Assembly (NCBI GenBank): GCA_042090785.1
Contig: JBELIP010000003.1
Location: 1 to 64,000, forward strand
Reading direction: 5' to 3'
DNA from: UBA7434 sp042090785
Lineage (GTDB): Bacteria > Pseudomonadota > Gammaproteobacteria > Pseudomonadales > UBA7434
DNA: 64,000 nucleotides
Within the stretch, counting starts at the first letter, position 1, and every line of letters begins with the position of its first letter. The position numbers and the translations under genes are program-made. Under the pieces are notes generated by a model. It was not told the origin of the DNA. It searched no databases and saw only the letters and a program-made list of their open reading frames with translations. Positions 25,781 to 34,430 of the stretch are shown here, one piece after another.

Positions 25781-26899
25781 ATGAATATTATAAGAAAGGC
25801 CATAGAATCTTTTATTTCACGCATTTGGTATGAGCGCGGTCAACTGTCGATTTTTTGTGCGGTCATTCTCTCGCCACTTTCTGCGCTTTATCAGACCTTT
25901 GCTGACAGCAACAAACGCAAAGGCATTGCTAAACAGCTTGATAACCTACCCATTAAAATTATTGTTATAGGCAATATTACAGCCGGCGGCACCGGCAAAA
26001 CACCGCTGCTTATTGCTTTGGCTAAACGGTTAACCCACGAGGGCTGGAAGCCAGGCATTATCAGCCGTGGTCATGGCGGTTTTTACCTAAAAGGGCAGGC
26101 GCTACCCGAATGGGTAACGGCAAATAGCGACCCGTTTTGGGTAGGTGATGAGCCCGTGCATATTGCGCAAGCCTTGCCTTCAACGCCTATTGCTGTTTGT
26201 CCCCGACGCCTTGAAGCCGTTGATATACTGGTAAAAGACAGCGACTGCGATATTATTCTTAGCGATGATGGCCTTCAACATTACGCCCTTCCGCGCGACA
26301 TTGAAATTGTGTTAGTTGATGCCGCACGAGGATTTGGTAATAACAAACTATTACCCGCTGGCCCATTACGCGAGCCAGTTGAAAGGCTTAGCAGCGTCAA
26401 CATGGTGGTATTTAATGGTGAGCCAACAGGTCAGTTAAAAGCCATAGTGGCTGAGCATAAAACCCCCAATTACCCTTTAAGCATGAGTATTACCGGGTTG
26501 CGCTCCCTTAATGACGAGACTTTTTTTGCAGCTGATCTGCAACCGCTTAATCGCTACAATGTTATTCATTTAGTTGCCGGCATAGGGCATCCGGAACGAT
26601 TTTTTAACGCGGTGCGCCTGTTATTATCGAGTGATGAGAATGCACCACGCATTGTTGAACATGCATTTCCAGATCATCATCGCTTTAAAGAAAACGATTT
26701 GCATTTTAACCCGCAGAGCAGTAACGCAGCCATTGTAATGACAGCTAAGGATGCGGTTAAATGTAGCGGATTTAACAGTGGCTCTAATGTTAATCACTCG
26801 ACTTCTAACGCTAATAAACTGCCGCTTTATACTGTGGATGTGAGTGCCAATATCGACGACCAAATGATGACTGATTTACTTGCTCAACTGGTTAACTAA
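25781..26899 (+). CDS. lpxK: Tetraacyldisaccharide 4'-kinase LpxK
   Basis: Membrane-associated kinase that phosphorylates the 4' position of the lipid A disaccharide precursor to give lipid IVA. An N-terminal hydrophobic helix (about 20-42) precedes the P-loop GNITAGGTGKTP (64-75). Further landmarks are ISRGHGG, VGDEPVHIAQ, SDDGLQHYALPRDIEIVLVD, AFPDHHRF and MTAKDAVKC. It has 372 residues. A short Asn/Ser-rich insert near residue 340 is unusual. kdsB follows after 16 bases. Confidence 0.95.
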   Translation: MNIIRKAIESFISRIWYERGQLSIFCAVILSPLSALYQTFADSNKRKGIAKQLDNLPIKIIVIGNITAGGTGKTPLLIALAKRLTHEGWKPGIISRGHGGFYLKGQALPEWVTANSDPFWVGDEPVHIAQALPSTPIAVCPRRLEAVDILVKDSDCDIILSDDGLQHYALPRDIEIVLVDAARGFGNNKLLPAGPLREPVERLSSVNMVVFNGEPTGQLKAIVAEHKTPNYPLSMSITGLRSLNDETFFAADLQPLNRYNVIHLVAGIGHPERFFNAVRLLLSSDENAPRIVEHAFPDHHRFKENDLHFNPQSSNAAIVMTAKDAVKCSGFNSGSNVNHSTSNANKLPLYTVDVSANIDDQMMTDLLAQLVN

Positions 26900-26915
26900 T
26901 TTTTCGGAGATCGCT

Positions 26916-27722
26916 TTGTCCTTTACCATTATTATTCCTTCTCGCTTTGGTTCAACACGCTTACCTGGCAAGGCATTATTGGATATTGCCGGTAAACCCA
27001 TGGTTCAACGAGTTTATGAACAATCCTGCAAAAGCCATGCTGATGAAGTCTTAATTGCCACCGATGACGAACGCATTGCTAAGGTCGTTTCTGATTTTGG
27101 TGGTCAAGTGGTTATGACCTCACCAGATCATCCGTCTGGCACTGATCGTTTACAAGAGGTAGTCACTAAAAAGGCTTATAACAACCAGCATGTTGTTGTT
27201 AACGTTCAAGGCGACGAACCTTTAATACCACCACAAGCCATTAATCAAGTTGCCAACAATCTTGCTAACGCTGGAGCAGATGCTGGTATTGCAACGCTCT
27301 GTGAGCGTATAAGCGACCCCTTAGAGCTGCTTAACCCTAACGCAGTAAAAGTGGTGCGCAACCAACAGGATTTCGCTCAGTTATTCACACGCGCGCCTGC
27401 GCCATGGCTGCGCAGCTGGCCGCCGTTAACCTCAATAACAAAAGACTGCGATATCGCCAAGCTGTATTCATTAGCGACTCAAAAAAATATTCAATGGCAG
27501 CGACATATTGGCATTTACGCCTACCGTGTAGAGGTGCTTAATCAGTTTGTTAGCTGGCCAATGTCAGCAGGTGAGCAGTCCGAATCGCTTGAGCAATTGC
27601 GTGCATTAGATAATGGCATTGGTATTCATTGCGAAGAAGCAAGTTGCACCTTACCCGGAGGCATTGACACTCAGGAAGATTTAGAGCGAGTTCGCAATGT
27701 ATTTAAAGCGAGTAATACATAA
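26916..27722 (+). CDS. kdsB: 3-deoxy-manno-octulosonate cytidylyltransferase KdsB
   Basis: Activates Kdo with CTP to CMP-Kdo for LPS inner-core synthesis. The start is taken as TTG at 26916: it gives MSFTIIIPSRFGSTRLPGK, the canonical N-terminus, and has CGGAGA 5 bases upstream; an upstream in-frame ATG lies inside lpxK. Motifs include IATDDERIA, MTSPDHPSGTDRLQEV, VVNVQGDEPLI and RHIGIYAYR. It has 268 residues. Its last base is shared with the next start codon. Confidence 0.95.
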   Translation: MSFTIIIPSRFGSTRLPGKALLDIAGKPMVQRVYEQSCKSHADEVLIATDDERIAKVVSDFGGQVVMTSPDHPSGTDRLQEVVTKKAYNNQHVVVNVQGDEPLIPPQAINQVANNLANAGADAGIATLCERISDPLELLNPNAVKVVRNQQDFAQLFTRAPAPWLRSWPPLTSITKDCDIAKLYSLATQKNIQWQRHIGIYAYRVEVLNQFVSWPMSAGEQSESLEQLRALDNGIGIHCEEASCTLPGGIDTQEDLERVRNVFKASNT

Positions 27723-28216
27723 TGAGTGAAATATCAGTTTTATTTGTCTGTTTAGGCAATATTTGTCGTTCACCAACAGCGCATGGCGTGTTTGAAAAAA
27801 TGGTGGACGAAGCCGGTTTAGGGCAAAAAATATCTATCGATTCTTGTGGCACAGGTGACTGGCATATAGGTCACTCACCCGATGAGCGCTCAGCAAATGC
27901 TGCACTTGCTCGCGGTTATGACTTAAGTCATTTACGCTCTCGACAAATTACCGCAAGTGACTTTAACCGCTTTGATTATATCCTTGTTATGGATAATAAA
28001 AATTTATCTGACCTCGAAGCAATGTGTCCTGCTAATTTCTCTGGCCAGCTTGAGTTATTTCTCAACTATGCAAATAGCTTCTCTAATACCGTCGAGGTGC
28101 CAGACCCATATTACGGCGGCGCCAGCGGCTTTGATCATGTCATCGATTTAGTTGAAGATGCTTCGCAAGCGTTATTAAATACCTTACAGAAAAAGCTAAT
28201 AACCACTGCTTCATGA
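27722..28216 (+). CDS. Low-molecular-weight protein-tyrosine-phosphatase
   Basis: A 164-residue phosphatase with the P-loop VCLGNICRSPTA (catalytic Cys10, Arg16) and the general-acid loop VPDPYYGG near residue 126. Such enzymes dephosphorylate tyrosines, often of tyrosine kinases in capsule export, but no such kinase is near. The ATG overlaps the kdsB stop by one base and its own end overlaps murB by 4 bases, so it is embedded in the LPS/peptidoglycan operon. Confidence 0.92.
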   Translation: MSEISVLFVCLGNICRSPTAHGVFEKMVDEAGLGQKISIDSCGTGDWHIGHSPDERSANAALARGYDLSHLRSRQITASDFNRFDYILVMDNKNLSDLEAMCPANFSGQLELFLNYANSFSNTVEVPDPYYGGASGFDHVIDLVEDASQALLNTLQKKLITTAS

Positions 28217-29322
28217 TTAAACGTCACGTTAATCTGCAAGCTCACAATACATTGCGCTTAGCGTCTACCGCCAGTGCCTATAGCAAAATAACGAGCATCG
28301 AAAACTTATTGACAGCCATAACATTAAGTCATGCAGAGCAACTGCCTATTGTTCCGCTTGGCGAGGGCAGCAATGTTATTTTACAAAACACGATTAATGC
28401 CCATATCCTAGACATTCAGCTAGGCGGTATAAAAAAAATTAATGAAGACAGTAGCCATGTTTGGGTTGAGGTTGGTGCTGGTGAAAATTGGCATCAATGG
28501 GTAATGCATAGCATTAGCGAACAGTGGTTTGGCCTTGAAAATCTCGCCTTAATTCCTGGCCGAGTGGGTGCTGCTCCCATACAAAATATTGGCGCCTATG
28601 GTTGTGAGGTTGCATTATTTATTGAAAGCGTCAACTTTATTAACCTTGAGGATAACAACACCTCTAAGCTCTCAGTCAGCATGCTGTCAGGTGAGCAATG
28701 TCAGTTTTCGTATCGCGATAGTATATTCAAACAAAGTTTAATGGCTAAAACAGTCATAACGTCTGTTATATTCAAACTTAATAAAACCTTTAAGCCGCAG
28801 TTAAGCTACCCGGCATTACAACAGCGTATTAATCGCGAGTCACTCGATACGGTAGATGCTAAAGCCGTAGCTCGTGCCGTAATAGCTATTCGTTCGGAGA
28901 AATTACCCGACCCAAAACAGCTGCCTAATGCAGGAAGTTTTTTTAAGAACGTTGCTATTAATCAGCAGCAACTAAATGATTTTTTACGGCAGTATCCCGA
29001 TGCGCCGCACTTCGAATATCAGTATACCGACAATCAAGATGGCCTTATTAAAACAGGCTATAAAATTCCTGCAGCGTGGCTTATTGAAAAGTGTGGTTTT
29101 AAGGGCCAGCGTACTGGAAACTTAGGCATGCACAATCAGCAGGCGTTAGTGCTTATTAATTATAGTGAATCCAATCAAACAGACTCTCTTCAAAGCAGTG
29201 CTCAAGCCTCTGACGTCATAAGCTTTGCAGAAAACATTGCTAAAGCGGTTAAAGCCCGTTTTGGTTTTACTTTACACAGAGAGCCCCAAACCATACCCGC
29301 AGAGAATACCCGCAATAAGTAA
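28213..29322 (+). CDS. murB: UDP-N-acetylenolpyruvoylglucosamine reductase MurB
   Basis: FAD-dependent reductase making UDP-MurNAc in peptidoglycan synthesis. It is the long (type I, E. coli-like) form, 369 residues. The FAD-binding part contains PLGEGSNVI, ENLALIPGRVGAAPIQNIGAYGCE and SYRDSIFK; the substrate domain contains LPNAGSFFKN with the catalytic serine, and AAWLIEKCGFKGQRTGNLGMH. A 4-base overlap couples it to the phosphatase. It converges on ppsR with a 5-base gap. Confidence 0.95.
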   Translation: MIKRHVNLQAHNTLRLASTASAYSKITSIENLLTAITLSHAEQLPIVPLGEGSNVILQNTINAHILDIQLGGIKKINEDSSHVWVEVGAGENWHQWVMHSISEQWFGLENLALIPGRVGAAPIQNIGAYGCEVALFIESVNFINLEDNNTSKLSVSMLSGEQCQFSYRDSIFKQSLMAKTVITSVIFKLNKTFKPQLSYPALQQRINRESLDTVDAKAVARAVIAIRSEKLPDPKQLPNAGSFFKNVAINQQQLNDFLRQYPDAPHFEYQYTDNQDGLIKTGYKIPAAWLIEKCGFKGQRTGNLGMHNQQALVLINYSESNQTDSLQSSAQASDVISFAENIAKAVKARFGFTLHREPQTIPAENTRNK

Positions 29323-29327
29323 ACGGC

Positions 29328-30146
29328 TTATTTAAACTTTCGCTCTATACCCGTCTCGGTCAAAATCCTTGTTGATATTTCCTCAATGGAACAGTCAGTT
29401 GTATCGATATACGGAATTTTATAATGCTCAAACATGGTAAGCGCCTCTTGCACCTCTCTATCACACTGTCGAGATGATGCGTAACGACTACCGGTCAGCC
29501 GCTCACTTCTTATAGAGGCTAAACGGTCGGAACGAATGGTTAGCGCAAACAGTTTATCCTTATACTCAGCTAATACCCTGGGCAGTTTCGTGGTTTCTAA
29601 ATCCTCTTCTGTAATGGGAAAGTTAGCAGCGTAAATACCAAATTGAAGCGCCAAGTAAAGGCATGTGGGCGTCTTGCCCGAGCGAGAAACACCAATTAAT
29701 ATGACATCAGCATCACCATAGCGGTTTACACGACCGCCATCATCATTATCTAAGGCAAAATGAACGGCATCAATACGCCGATTATACTGGCTGCTTTGGG
29801 TAGCAATTTTCGGCCTACCAATATTGTAACTACTGGGTGCGCCTAGCACCTTTTCTAGTGGCGAAAGAAACGTATTAATCACATCGACACAATAACCGTC
29901 GGATGCAAGTATTATTTCTCGCAACGTTTCGCTAATTAGCGTGTCGAAAACGACGGGGGACTCTCCATCGTTAATCGCCGCAGTATTAATAGTCGCCGCC
30001 GCGGCATGAGCTTTTTCTTCGCTATCAATATAAGGCAACGAATGGCGCTCGAATTCAATCGATGGGAAGTGAGAAAGTAGGCTTTCACCCATAACTTCAG
30101 CGGTAATACCGGTACTGTCTGAAATAAAAAAAACCGTGCGCTTCAT
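29328..30146 (-). CDS. ppsR: PEP synthase regulatory kinase/pyrophosphorylase PpsR
   Basis: Bifunctional enzyme (DUF299 family) that inactivates PEP synthase by ADP-dependent threonine phosphorylation and reactivates it by Pi-dependent dephosphorylation. It has the N-terminal FFISDSTGITAEVMG motif and P-loop GVSRSGKTP (residues 152-160). I chose the ATG at 30146 (272 residues), which has AAGGTG 9 bases upstream and starts MKRTVFFISD as in the family; a GTG 4 codons earlier is in frame. Divergent location next to ppsA fixes the substrate as PpsA rather than pyruvate phosphate dikinase. Confidence 0.95.
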   Translation of the reverse strand: MKRTVFFISDSTGITAEVMGESLLSHFPSIEFERHSLPYIDSEEKAHAAAATINTAAINDGESPVVFDTLISETLREIILASDGYCVDVINTFLSPLEKVLGAPSSYNIGRPKIATQSSQYNRRIDAVHFALDNDDGGRVNRYGDADVILIGVSRSGKTPTCLYLALQFGIYAANFPITEEDLETTKLPRVLAEYKDKLFALTIRSDRLASIRSERLTGSRYASSRQCDREVQEALTMFEHYKIPYIDTTDCSIEEISTRILTETGIERKFK

Positions 30147-30313
30147 TGCTATTATCACCTTGGTTTTATTGATGCTATTAATCTTAACTATTTTTGTTGG
30201 TTAAATAATTAATTTACCCTTAATTACTTTAACTAAACCATTACATTGCTGTAAATAGAACCATTTAATTTAATATATTATATTATTCATCCTACGATCA
30301 CGAGGATATCGCT

Positions 30314-32686
30314 TTGGCTGAGCAAGTACTTTGGTTTAATCAATTAGGCATGAATGACGTTAATAGGGTGGGCGGTAAAAATGCATCACTCGGAGAAATG
30401 ATAAGTGGACTTTATCATAAAGGCGTTCAGGTGCCTGACGGTTTTGCTACAACCGCCGATGCTTATAGAGAATTTATTGCTCACCAAGGGCTAGATAATC
30501 GTATTAACGAAGCTTTGGATACACTTGATGTTGAAGATGTAAATGCCTTAGCCTGCACCGGTGCAAAAATTCGCCAATGGATACTCGACACACCTTTTCC
30601 TGCCGCTTTAAATAGCGCACTAGAAACCGCTTTTACTGAGTTACAAGCAGGCAATAACGACCTCAGTGTGGCTGTTCGATCATCAGCAACCGCCGAGGAT
30701 TTACCCGACGCTTCTTTTGCCGGCCAACAAGAAACGTTTTTAAATATTAAAGGCATTGATAATGTTCGCGTTGCGATGAAAGAAGTATTTGCATCGCTGT
30801 TTAATGACCGAGCAATTTCGTATCGGGTGCATAAAGGCTTTGATCATAGTGGTGTTGCGCTAAGTGCCGGCATTCAGCGTATGGTACGCTCAGAAACCGG
30901 CAGCGCTGGCGTTATGTTTACACTCGACACCGAATCTGGCTTTGATGGTGTGGTATTTATTACTGGCTCCTACGGCCTGGGAGAAACCGTTGTTCAAGGC
31001 TCAGTGAATCCCGATGAATTCTATATCTCTAAACGTTCGTTGCAAGGTGGGCATCGGGCCATTTTACGTCGCAACCTTGGTAGTAAAGCAATAAAAATGG
31101 TTTATGGCGATGAAGCCCGTGCGGGCCATTCAGTTAACACCATCAATGTCGACGACGCAGACCGGCAGCAATTTAGTATTAATGATGCCGAGGTCATAGC
31201 GTTAGCTAAGCAAGCGTTAATCATAGAGGAGCACTATGGGCGCCCGATGGATATTGAATGGGCCAAAGACGGAGACGATGGCAAAATCTATATTGTTCAA
31301 GCCCGACCAGAGACAGTTAAGAGTCGCCAACGTGCCACTATGGTCGAACGTTATTTATTGCAAGAACGGGCAGAAATATTGGTCGAAGGCCGCAGTATTG
31401 GCCAGCGAATTGGTGCCGGCCCCGTTCGCATCATTGACAGCATCAATGATATGGATAAGGTGCAAGCAGGCGACGTGTTAGTGACCGATATGACCGATCC
31501 TGATTGGGAACCAGTAATGAAACGCGCTTCAGCCATTGTCACCAATCGTGGCGGCCGAACGTGTCACGCCGCCATTATTGCTCGCGAACTTGGTATACCT
31601 GCTGTCGTGGGCTGTGTTGATGCTACAAAGCAACTTATAGCCAACACGGAGGTTACCGTTAGCTGCGCCGAAGGCGATACTGGGTTTATCTATAAAGGTA
31701 AACTCGACTTTACTATTAAGCGCAGTGATATTACTTGCATGCCAGAAATTCCTTTCAAGGTAATGCTCAATGTCGGCAACCCCGATCGTGCCTTTGCTTT
31801 TCAAGCCTTACCTAACGATGGTGTTGGGCTTGCGCGTTTAGAATTTATTATTAATCGCATGATCGGCATCCATCCTAAGGCGCTGCTTAATTTCGACTCT
31901 TTAGAGCCAAGCTTAAAAAAGACCATTGAAAAACGTATTGCAGGCTATAGAGACCCGGTGCATTTTTATACCGAGAAGTTGGTTGAAGGCATAGCCACCA
32001 TTGCTGCTGCGTTTTCACCTAAACGCGTCATTGTAAGAATGTCCGACTTTAAATCGAATGAATATGCGCATTTAATTGGGGGCTCAAATTATGAGCCCGA
32101 TGAAGAGAACCCAATGATTGGGTTTCGTGGCGCCTCACGCTATATCACACCCAGTTTTGCTGATTGTTTTGCACTTGAATGTCAGTCAATAAAAAAAGTG
32201 CGCGAAGAAATGGGCTTTACCAATGTAGAAGTTATGATTCCTTTTGTTAGAACGCCCGACGAGGCCAAACAGGTTTCAGAATTACTTGCCAAACACGACC
32301 TTAAACGAGGTCAAAATGGACTTAAGCTAATGATGATGTGCGAGTTACCAGCCAATGCATTAATTGCCAGTCAGTTTTTACAATACTTCGACGGCTTCTC
32401 TATTGGATCTAACGATTTAACTCAGTTAACATTAGGACTGGATAGAGATTCAGCCTTAGTTGCGCATTTATTTGACGAACGTAACGATGCGGTTAAAGCC
32501 TTATTAGGGCAGGCAATCACTGCCTGTAGAGCTGAGGGCAAATACGTCGGGATTTGTGGTCAAGGACCATCTGACCATCCTGATTTTGCACGCTGGTTAA
32601 TGGAGCAGGGGATAGATAGCGTCTCACTAAACCCTGATAGTGTTATAGACACTTGGTTATTCTTAGCTGAAAATAATAATGAGTAA
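30314..32686 (+). CDS. ppsA: Phosphoenolpyruvate synthase PpsA
   Basis: Converts pyruvate and ATP to PEP, AMP and Pi for gluconeogenesis; 790 residues. The order is ATP-grasp N-terminal domain (GGKNASLGEM, RSSATAEDLPDASFAGQQETFLN), swivelling phosphohistidine domain with His418 in GGRTCHAAIIARELGIPA, and the C-terminal PEP/pyruvate TIM barrel (CELPANAL, GSNDLTQLTLGLDRDS, GICGQGPSDHPDF). The start is TTG at 30314 with CGAGGA 7 bases upstream; it gives the normal MAEQVLWF N-terminus. It overlaps the desaturase gene by 8 bases. Confidence 0.97.
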   Translation: MAEQVLWFNQLGMNDVNRVGGKNASLGEMISGLYHKGVQVPDGFATTADAYREFIAHQGLDNRINEALDTLDVEDVNALACTGAKIRQWILDTPFPAALNSALETAFTELQAGNNDLSVAVRSSATAEDLPDASFAGQQETFLNIKGIDNVRVAMKEVFASLFNDRAISYRVHKGFDHSGVALSAGIQRMVRSETGSAGVMFTLDTESGFDGVVFITGSYGLGETVVQGSVNPDEFYISKRSLQGGHRAILRRNLGSKAIKMVYGDEARAGHSVNTINVDDADRQQFSINDAEVIALAKQALIIEEHYGRPMDIEWAKDGDDGKIYIVQARPETVKSRQRATMVERYLLQERAEILVEGRSIGQRIGAGPVRIIDSINDMDKVQAGDVLVTDMTDPDWEPVMKRASAIVTNRGGRTCHAAIIARELGIPAVVGCVDATKQLIANTEVTVSCAEGDTGFIYKGKLDFTIKRSDITCMPEIPFKVMLNVGNPDRAFAFQALPNDGVGLARLEFIINRMIGIHPKALLNFDSLEPSLKKTIEKRIAGYRDPVHFYTEKLVEGIATIAAAFSPKRVIVRMSDFKSNEYAHLIGGSNYEPDEENPMIGFRGASRYITPSFADCFALECQSIKKVREEMGFTNVEVMIPFVRTPDEAKQVSELLAKHDLKRGQNGLKLMMMCELPANALIASQFLQYFDGFSIGSNDLTQLTLGLDRDSALVAHLFDERNDAVKALLGQAITACRAEGKYVGICGQGPSDHPDFARWLMEQGIDSVSLNPDSVIDTWLFLAENNNE

Positions 32687-33887
32687 TAATATGCCGCATC
32701 AACAAGAAAAGCCCAATATTGTATGGCCAACCGCTTTAATGCTTAGCATGACTGCAATCATAGCTGTTATTGCTGTTCCTTGGTACCAAATGACTTTTGG
32801 TTTTGAATGGACACACTGGCTGGCTTTTATGGTTTTTGCCGCCACTAACGGCTTAGCGATTACTGCCGGCTATCATCGGCTTTGGGCACATAATGCCTAT
32901 AAAGCGCACCCAATAATGCGCTTATTATTAGCCCTGTTTGGCGCAGCTTCGTTCCAAAATAGTATTTTAGTTTGGTGCTCACAACATCGTCGCCATCATC
33001 GTCACGTCGACGATAACGAAAAAGACCCTTACTCTGCAGGCCTTGGGCTTTGGTTTTCGCATATAGGCTGGATGCTTCGCGACTACCCCAATGGGGCCGA
33101 CGATTTTAGCAATGTCAAAGATTTACAGCGCGACAAAATAGTGGCTTGGCAGCATAAGCATTATTATTCCATTGCGTTAATCATGAACTTTGCACCGCCG
33201 CTTTTATTAGGCGCTATCACCGGCCAGTATCTTGCCTACTTCTTGTTAATGGGTGTTTTACGATTAGTCTACTCACATCACACAACCTTCTTTGTCAACT
33301 CACTAGCGCATTACTGGGGTAGTCGCCCATACAGCAGCGAAAATACAGCACGAGATAATGGCTTTATAGCGTTTCTAACTTATGGTGAGGGCTACCATAA
33401 CTACCACCATATTTTTCAAAATGACTATCGCAATGGCGTTAGATGGTTTCATTACGATCCCACTAAATGGCTAATTAAAATTTGCTCATGGCTAGGTTTA
33501 AGTTATGACCTTCGCGCAACGCCAAAATTTAAAATTCGCCAAGCAATGGTCGCAAGACAGCTAGAATTGGCAAGTGACAAACTGACTAACCCTACATTTA
33601 TCAATACCATTAAGCTACGCATAGGCGCTATTGAATATATTCAATGGCGTGCAGCAATCGAAGAACAAATTGACAATGAACACCAACAACTCACCGCGCT
33701 ACTTGATGAGTGGAAGACTATTCATTCTAAATGGGTAATTGCCAAACGAGAACAGCTTGTTGTTGCCAAGCAAAGTATGCAAGCATCATTAGATTTACAT
33801 AACTTAAAGCACAAGTTAAAAGATTTAGAGTACTCAGTGGTACAACAATATCGGCGAGTAAGTTACGTGAATGGTGTATTAACTTAA
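32679..33887 (+). CDS. Membrane fatty acid (acyl-CoA delta-9 type) desaturase
   Basis: Di-iron membrane desaturase, 402 residues, that introduces a double bond into acyl chains. Three histidine boxes are present: HRLWAH (66-71), HRRHH (103-107) and HNYHH (240-244), with four membrane segments (about 18-36, 45-64, 82-99 and 160-190). The last 110 residues (about 290-402) form a Lys/Gln-rich predicted coiled coil not needed for catalysis. It overlaps ppsA by 8 bases, which suggests translational coupling to a gluconeogenic enzyme. The substrate (acyl-CoA or phospholipid) is not visible. Confidence 0.9.
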   Translation: MSNNMPHQQEKPNIVWPTALMLSMTAIIAVIAVPWYQMTFGFEWTHWLAFMVFAATNGLAITAGYHRLWAHNAYKAHPIMRLLLALFGAASFQNSILVWCSQHRRHHRHVDDNEKDPYSAGLGLWFSHIGWMLRDYPNGADDFSNVKDLQRDKIVAWQHKHYYSIALIMNFAPPLLLGAITGQYLAYFLLMGVLRLVYSHHTTFFVNSLAHYWGSRPYSSENTARDNGFIAFLTYGEGYHNYHHIFQNDYRNGVRWFHYDPTKWLIKICSWLGLSYDLRATPKFKIRQAMVARQLELASDKLTNPTFINTIKLRIGAIEYIQWRAAIEEQIDNEHQQLTALLDEWKTIHSKWVIAKREQLVVAKQSMQASLDLHNLKHKLKDLEYSVVQQYRRVSYVNGVLT

Positions 33888-33917
33888 AACGACCCTTTAA
33901 ATGGGCCGCTTTCAAAG

Positions 33918-34430
33918 CTAATTAATAAGGGCATAGGTACCGGTAAATTTAACCGCAGGCGACTCTTCACCAGTAGTGTTAGCAGTAGCGCTATCAGCAT
34001 TAATTAAACAAGACAATGTCACCTTGGCGCGTCCTTGAGCTTTATACGCACTTAAAAACTCATCCCACATACGTGCATCATTATCACTGCAGCTAGCAAC
34101 AATATTGCTGCTGTTAACAGGTGCTAAATATTCAATTTCAGCTTTCGATATCACTATACTGGGCAACCCTTCGGTTAAATTATATTGCAAGCAGCGCAAG
34201 TAAAAATAACTCCAACCCGCCATAACAGCAGCACAATAAAGACTTCCGCCAAAAGCAGTTCCCTTATCGTTATCATTTAGCTCAAGTGGTGCTAATAAAG
34301 AAATTGAATCACCATTGTAGTGATTAACTTTAAGACCCATTGCTGTACCGAGTGGCAAATGATCTTGAACAAACTGATCGAAGCATGCGCTTAGCTCAGT
34401 ATATTGGTCAGCAGTGAGCTTATTGATCAT
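33918..34430 (-). CDS. Putative hotdog-fold thioesterase (YiiD C-terminal-domain type)
   Basis: A 170-residue protein resembling the YiiD/FcoT-like thioesterase domain: MGLKVNHYNGDSISLLAPLELNDNDKGTAFGGSLYCAAVMAGW, where the NDKGTAFGGSL segment is the usual active-site helix region, then SIVISKAEIEYLAPV. A C-terminal Thr/Ala-rich stretch precedes the final strand. Its start overlaps the gspD stop by 4 bases. Substrate unknown; the desaturase that converges on it may hint at acyl metabolism, but the two lie on opposite strands. Confidence 0.75.
   Translation of the reverse strand: MINKLTADQYTELSACFDQFVQDHLPLGTAMGLKVNHYNGDSISLLAPLELNDNDKGTAFGGSLYCAAVMAGWSYFYLRCLQYNLTEGLPSIVISKAEIEYLAPVNSSNIVASCSDNDARMWDEFLSAYKAQGRAKVTLSCLINADSATANTTGEESPAVKFTGTYALIN

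Noticed and set aside
30241..30254. TTACA-TTGC-TGTAA dyad in the ppsR/ppsA spacer as an operator.
   Set aside because: Only 5 bp per arm in an AT-rich promoter region; chance occurrence is likely and it matches no consensus I know.
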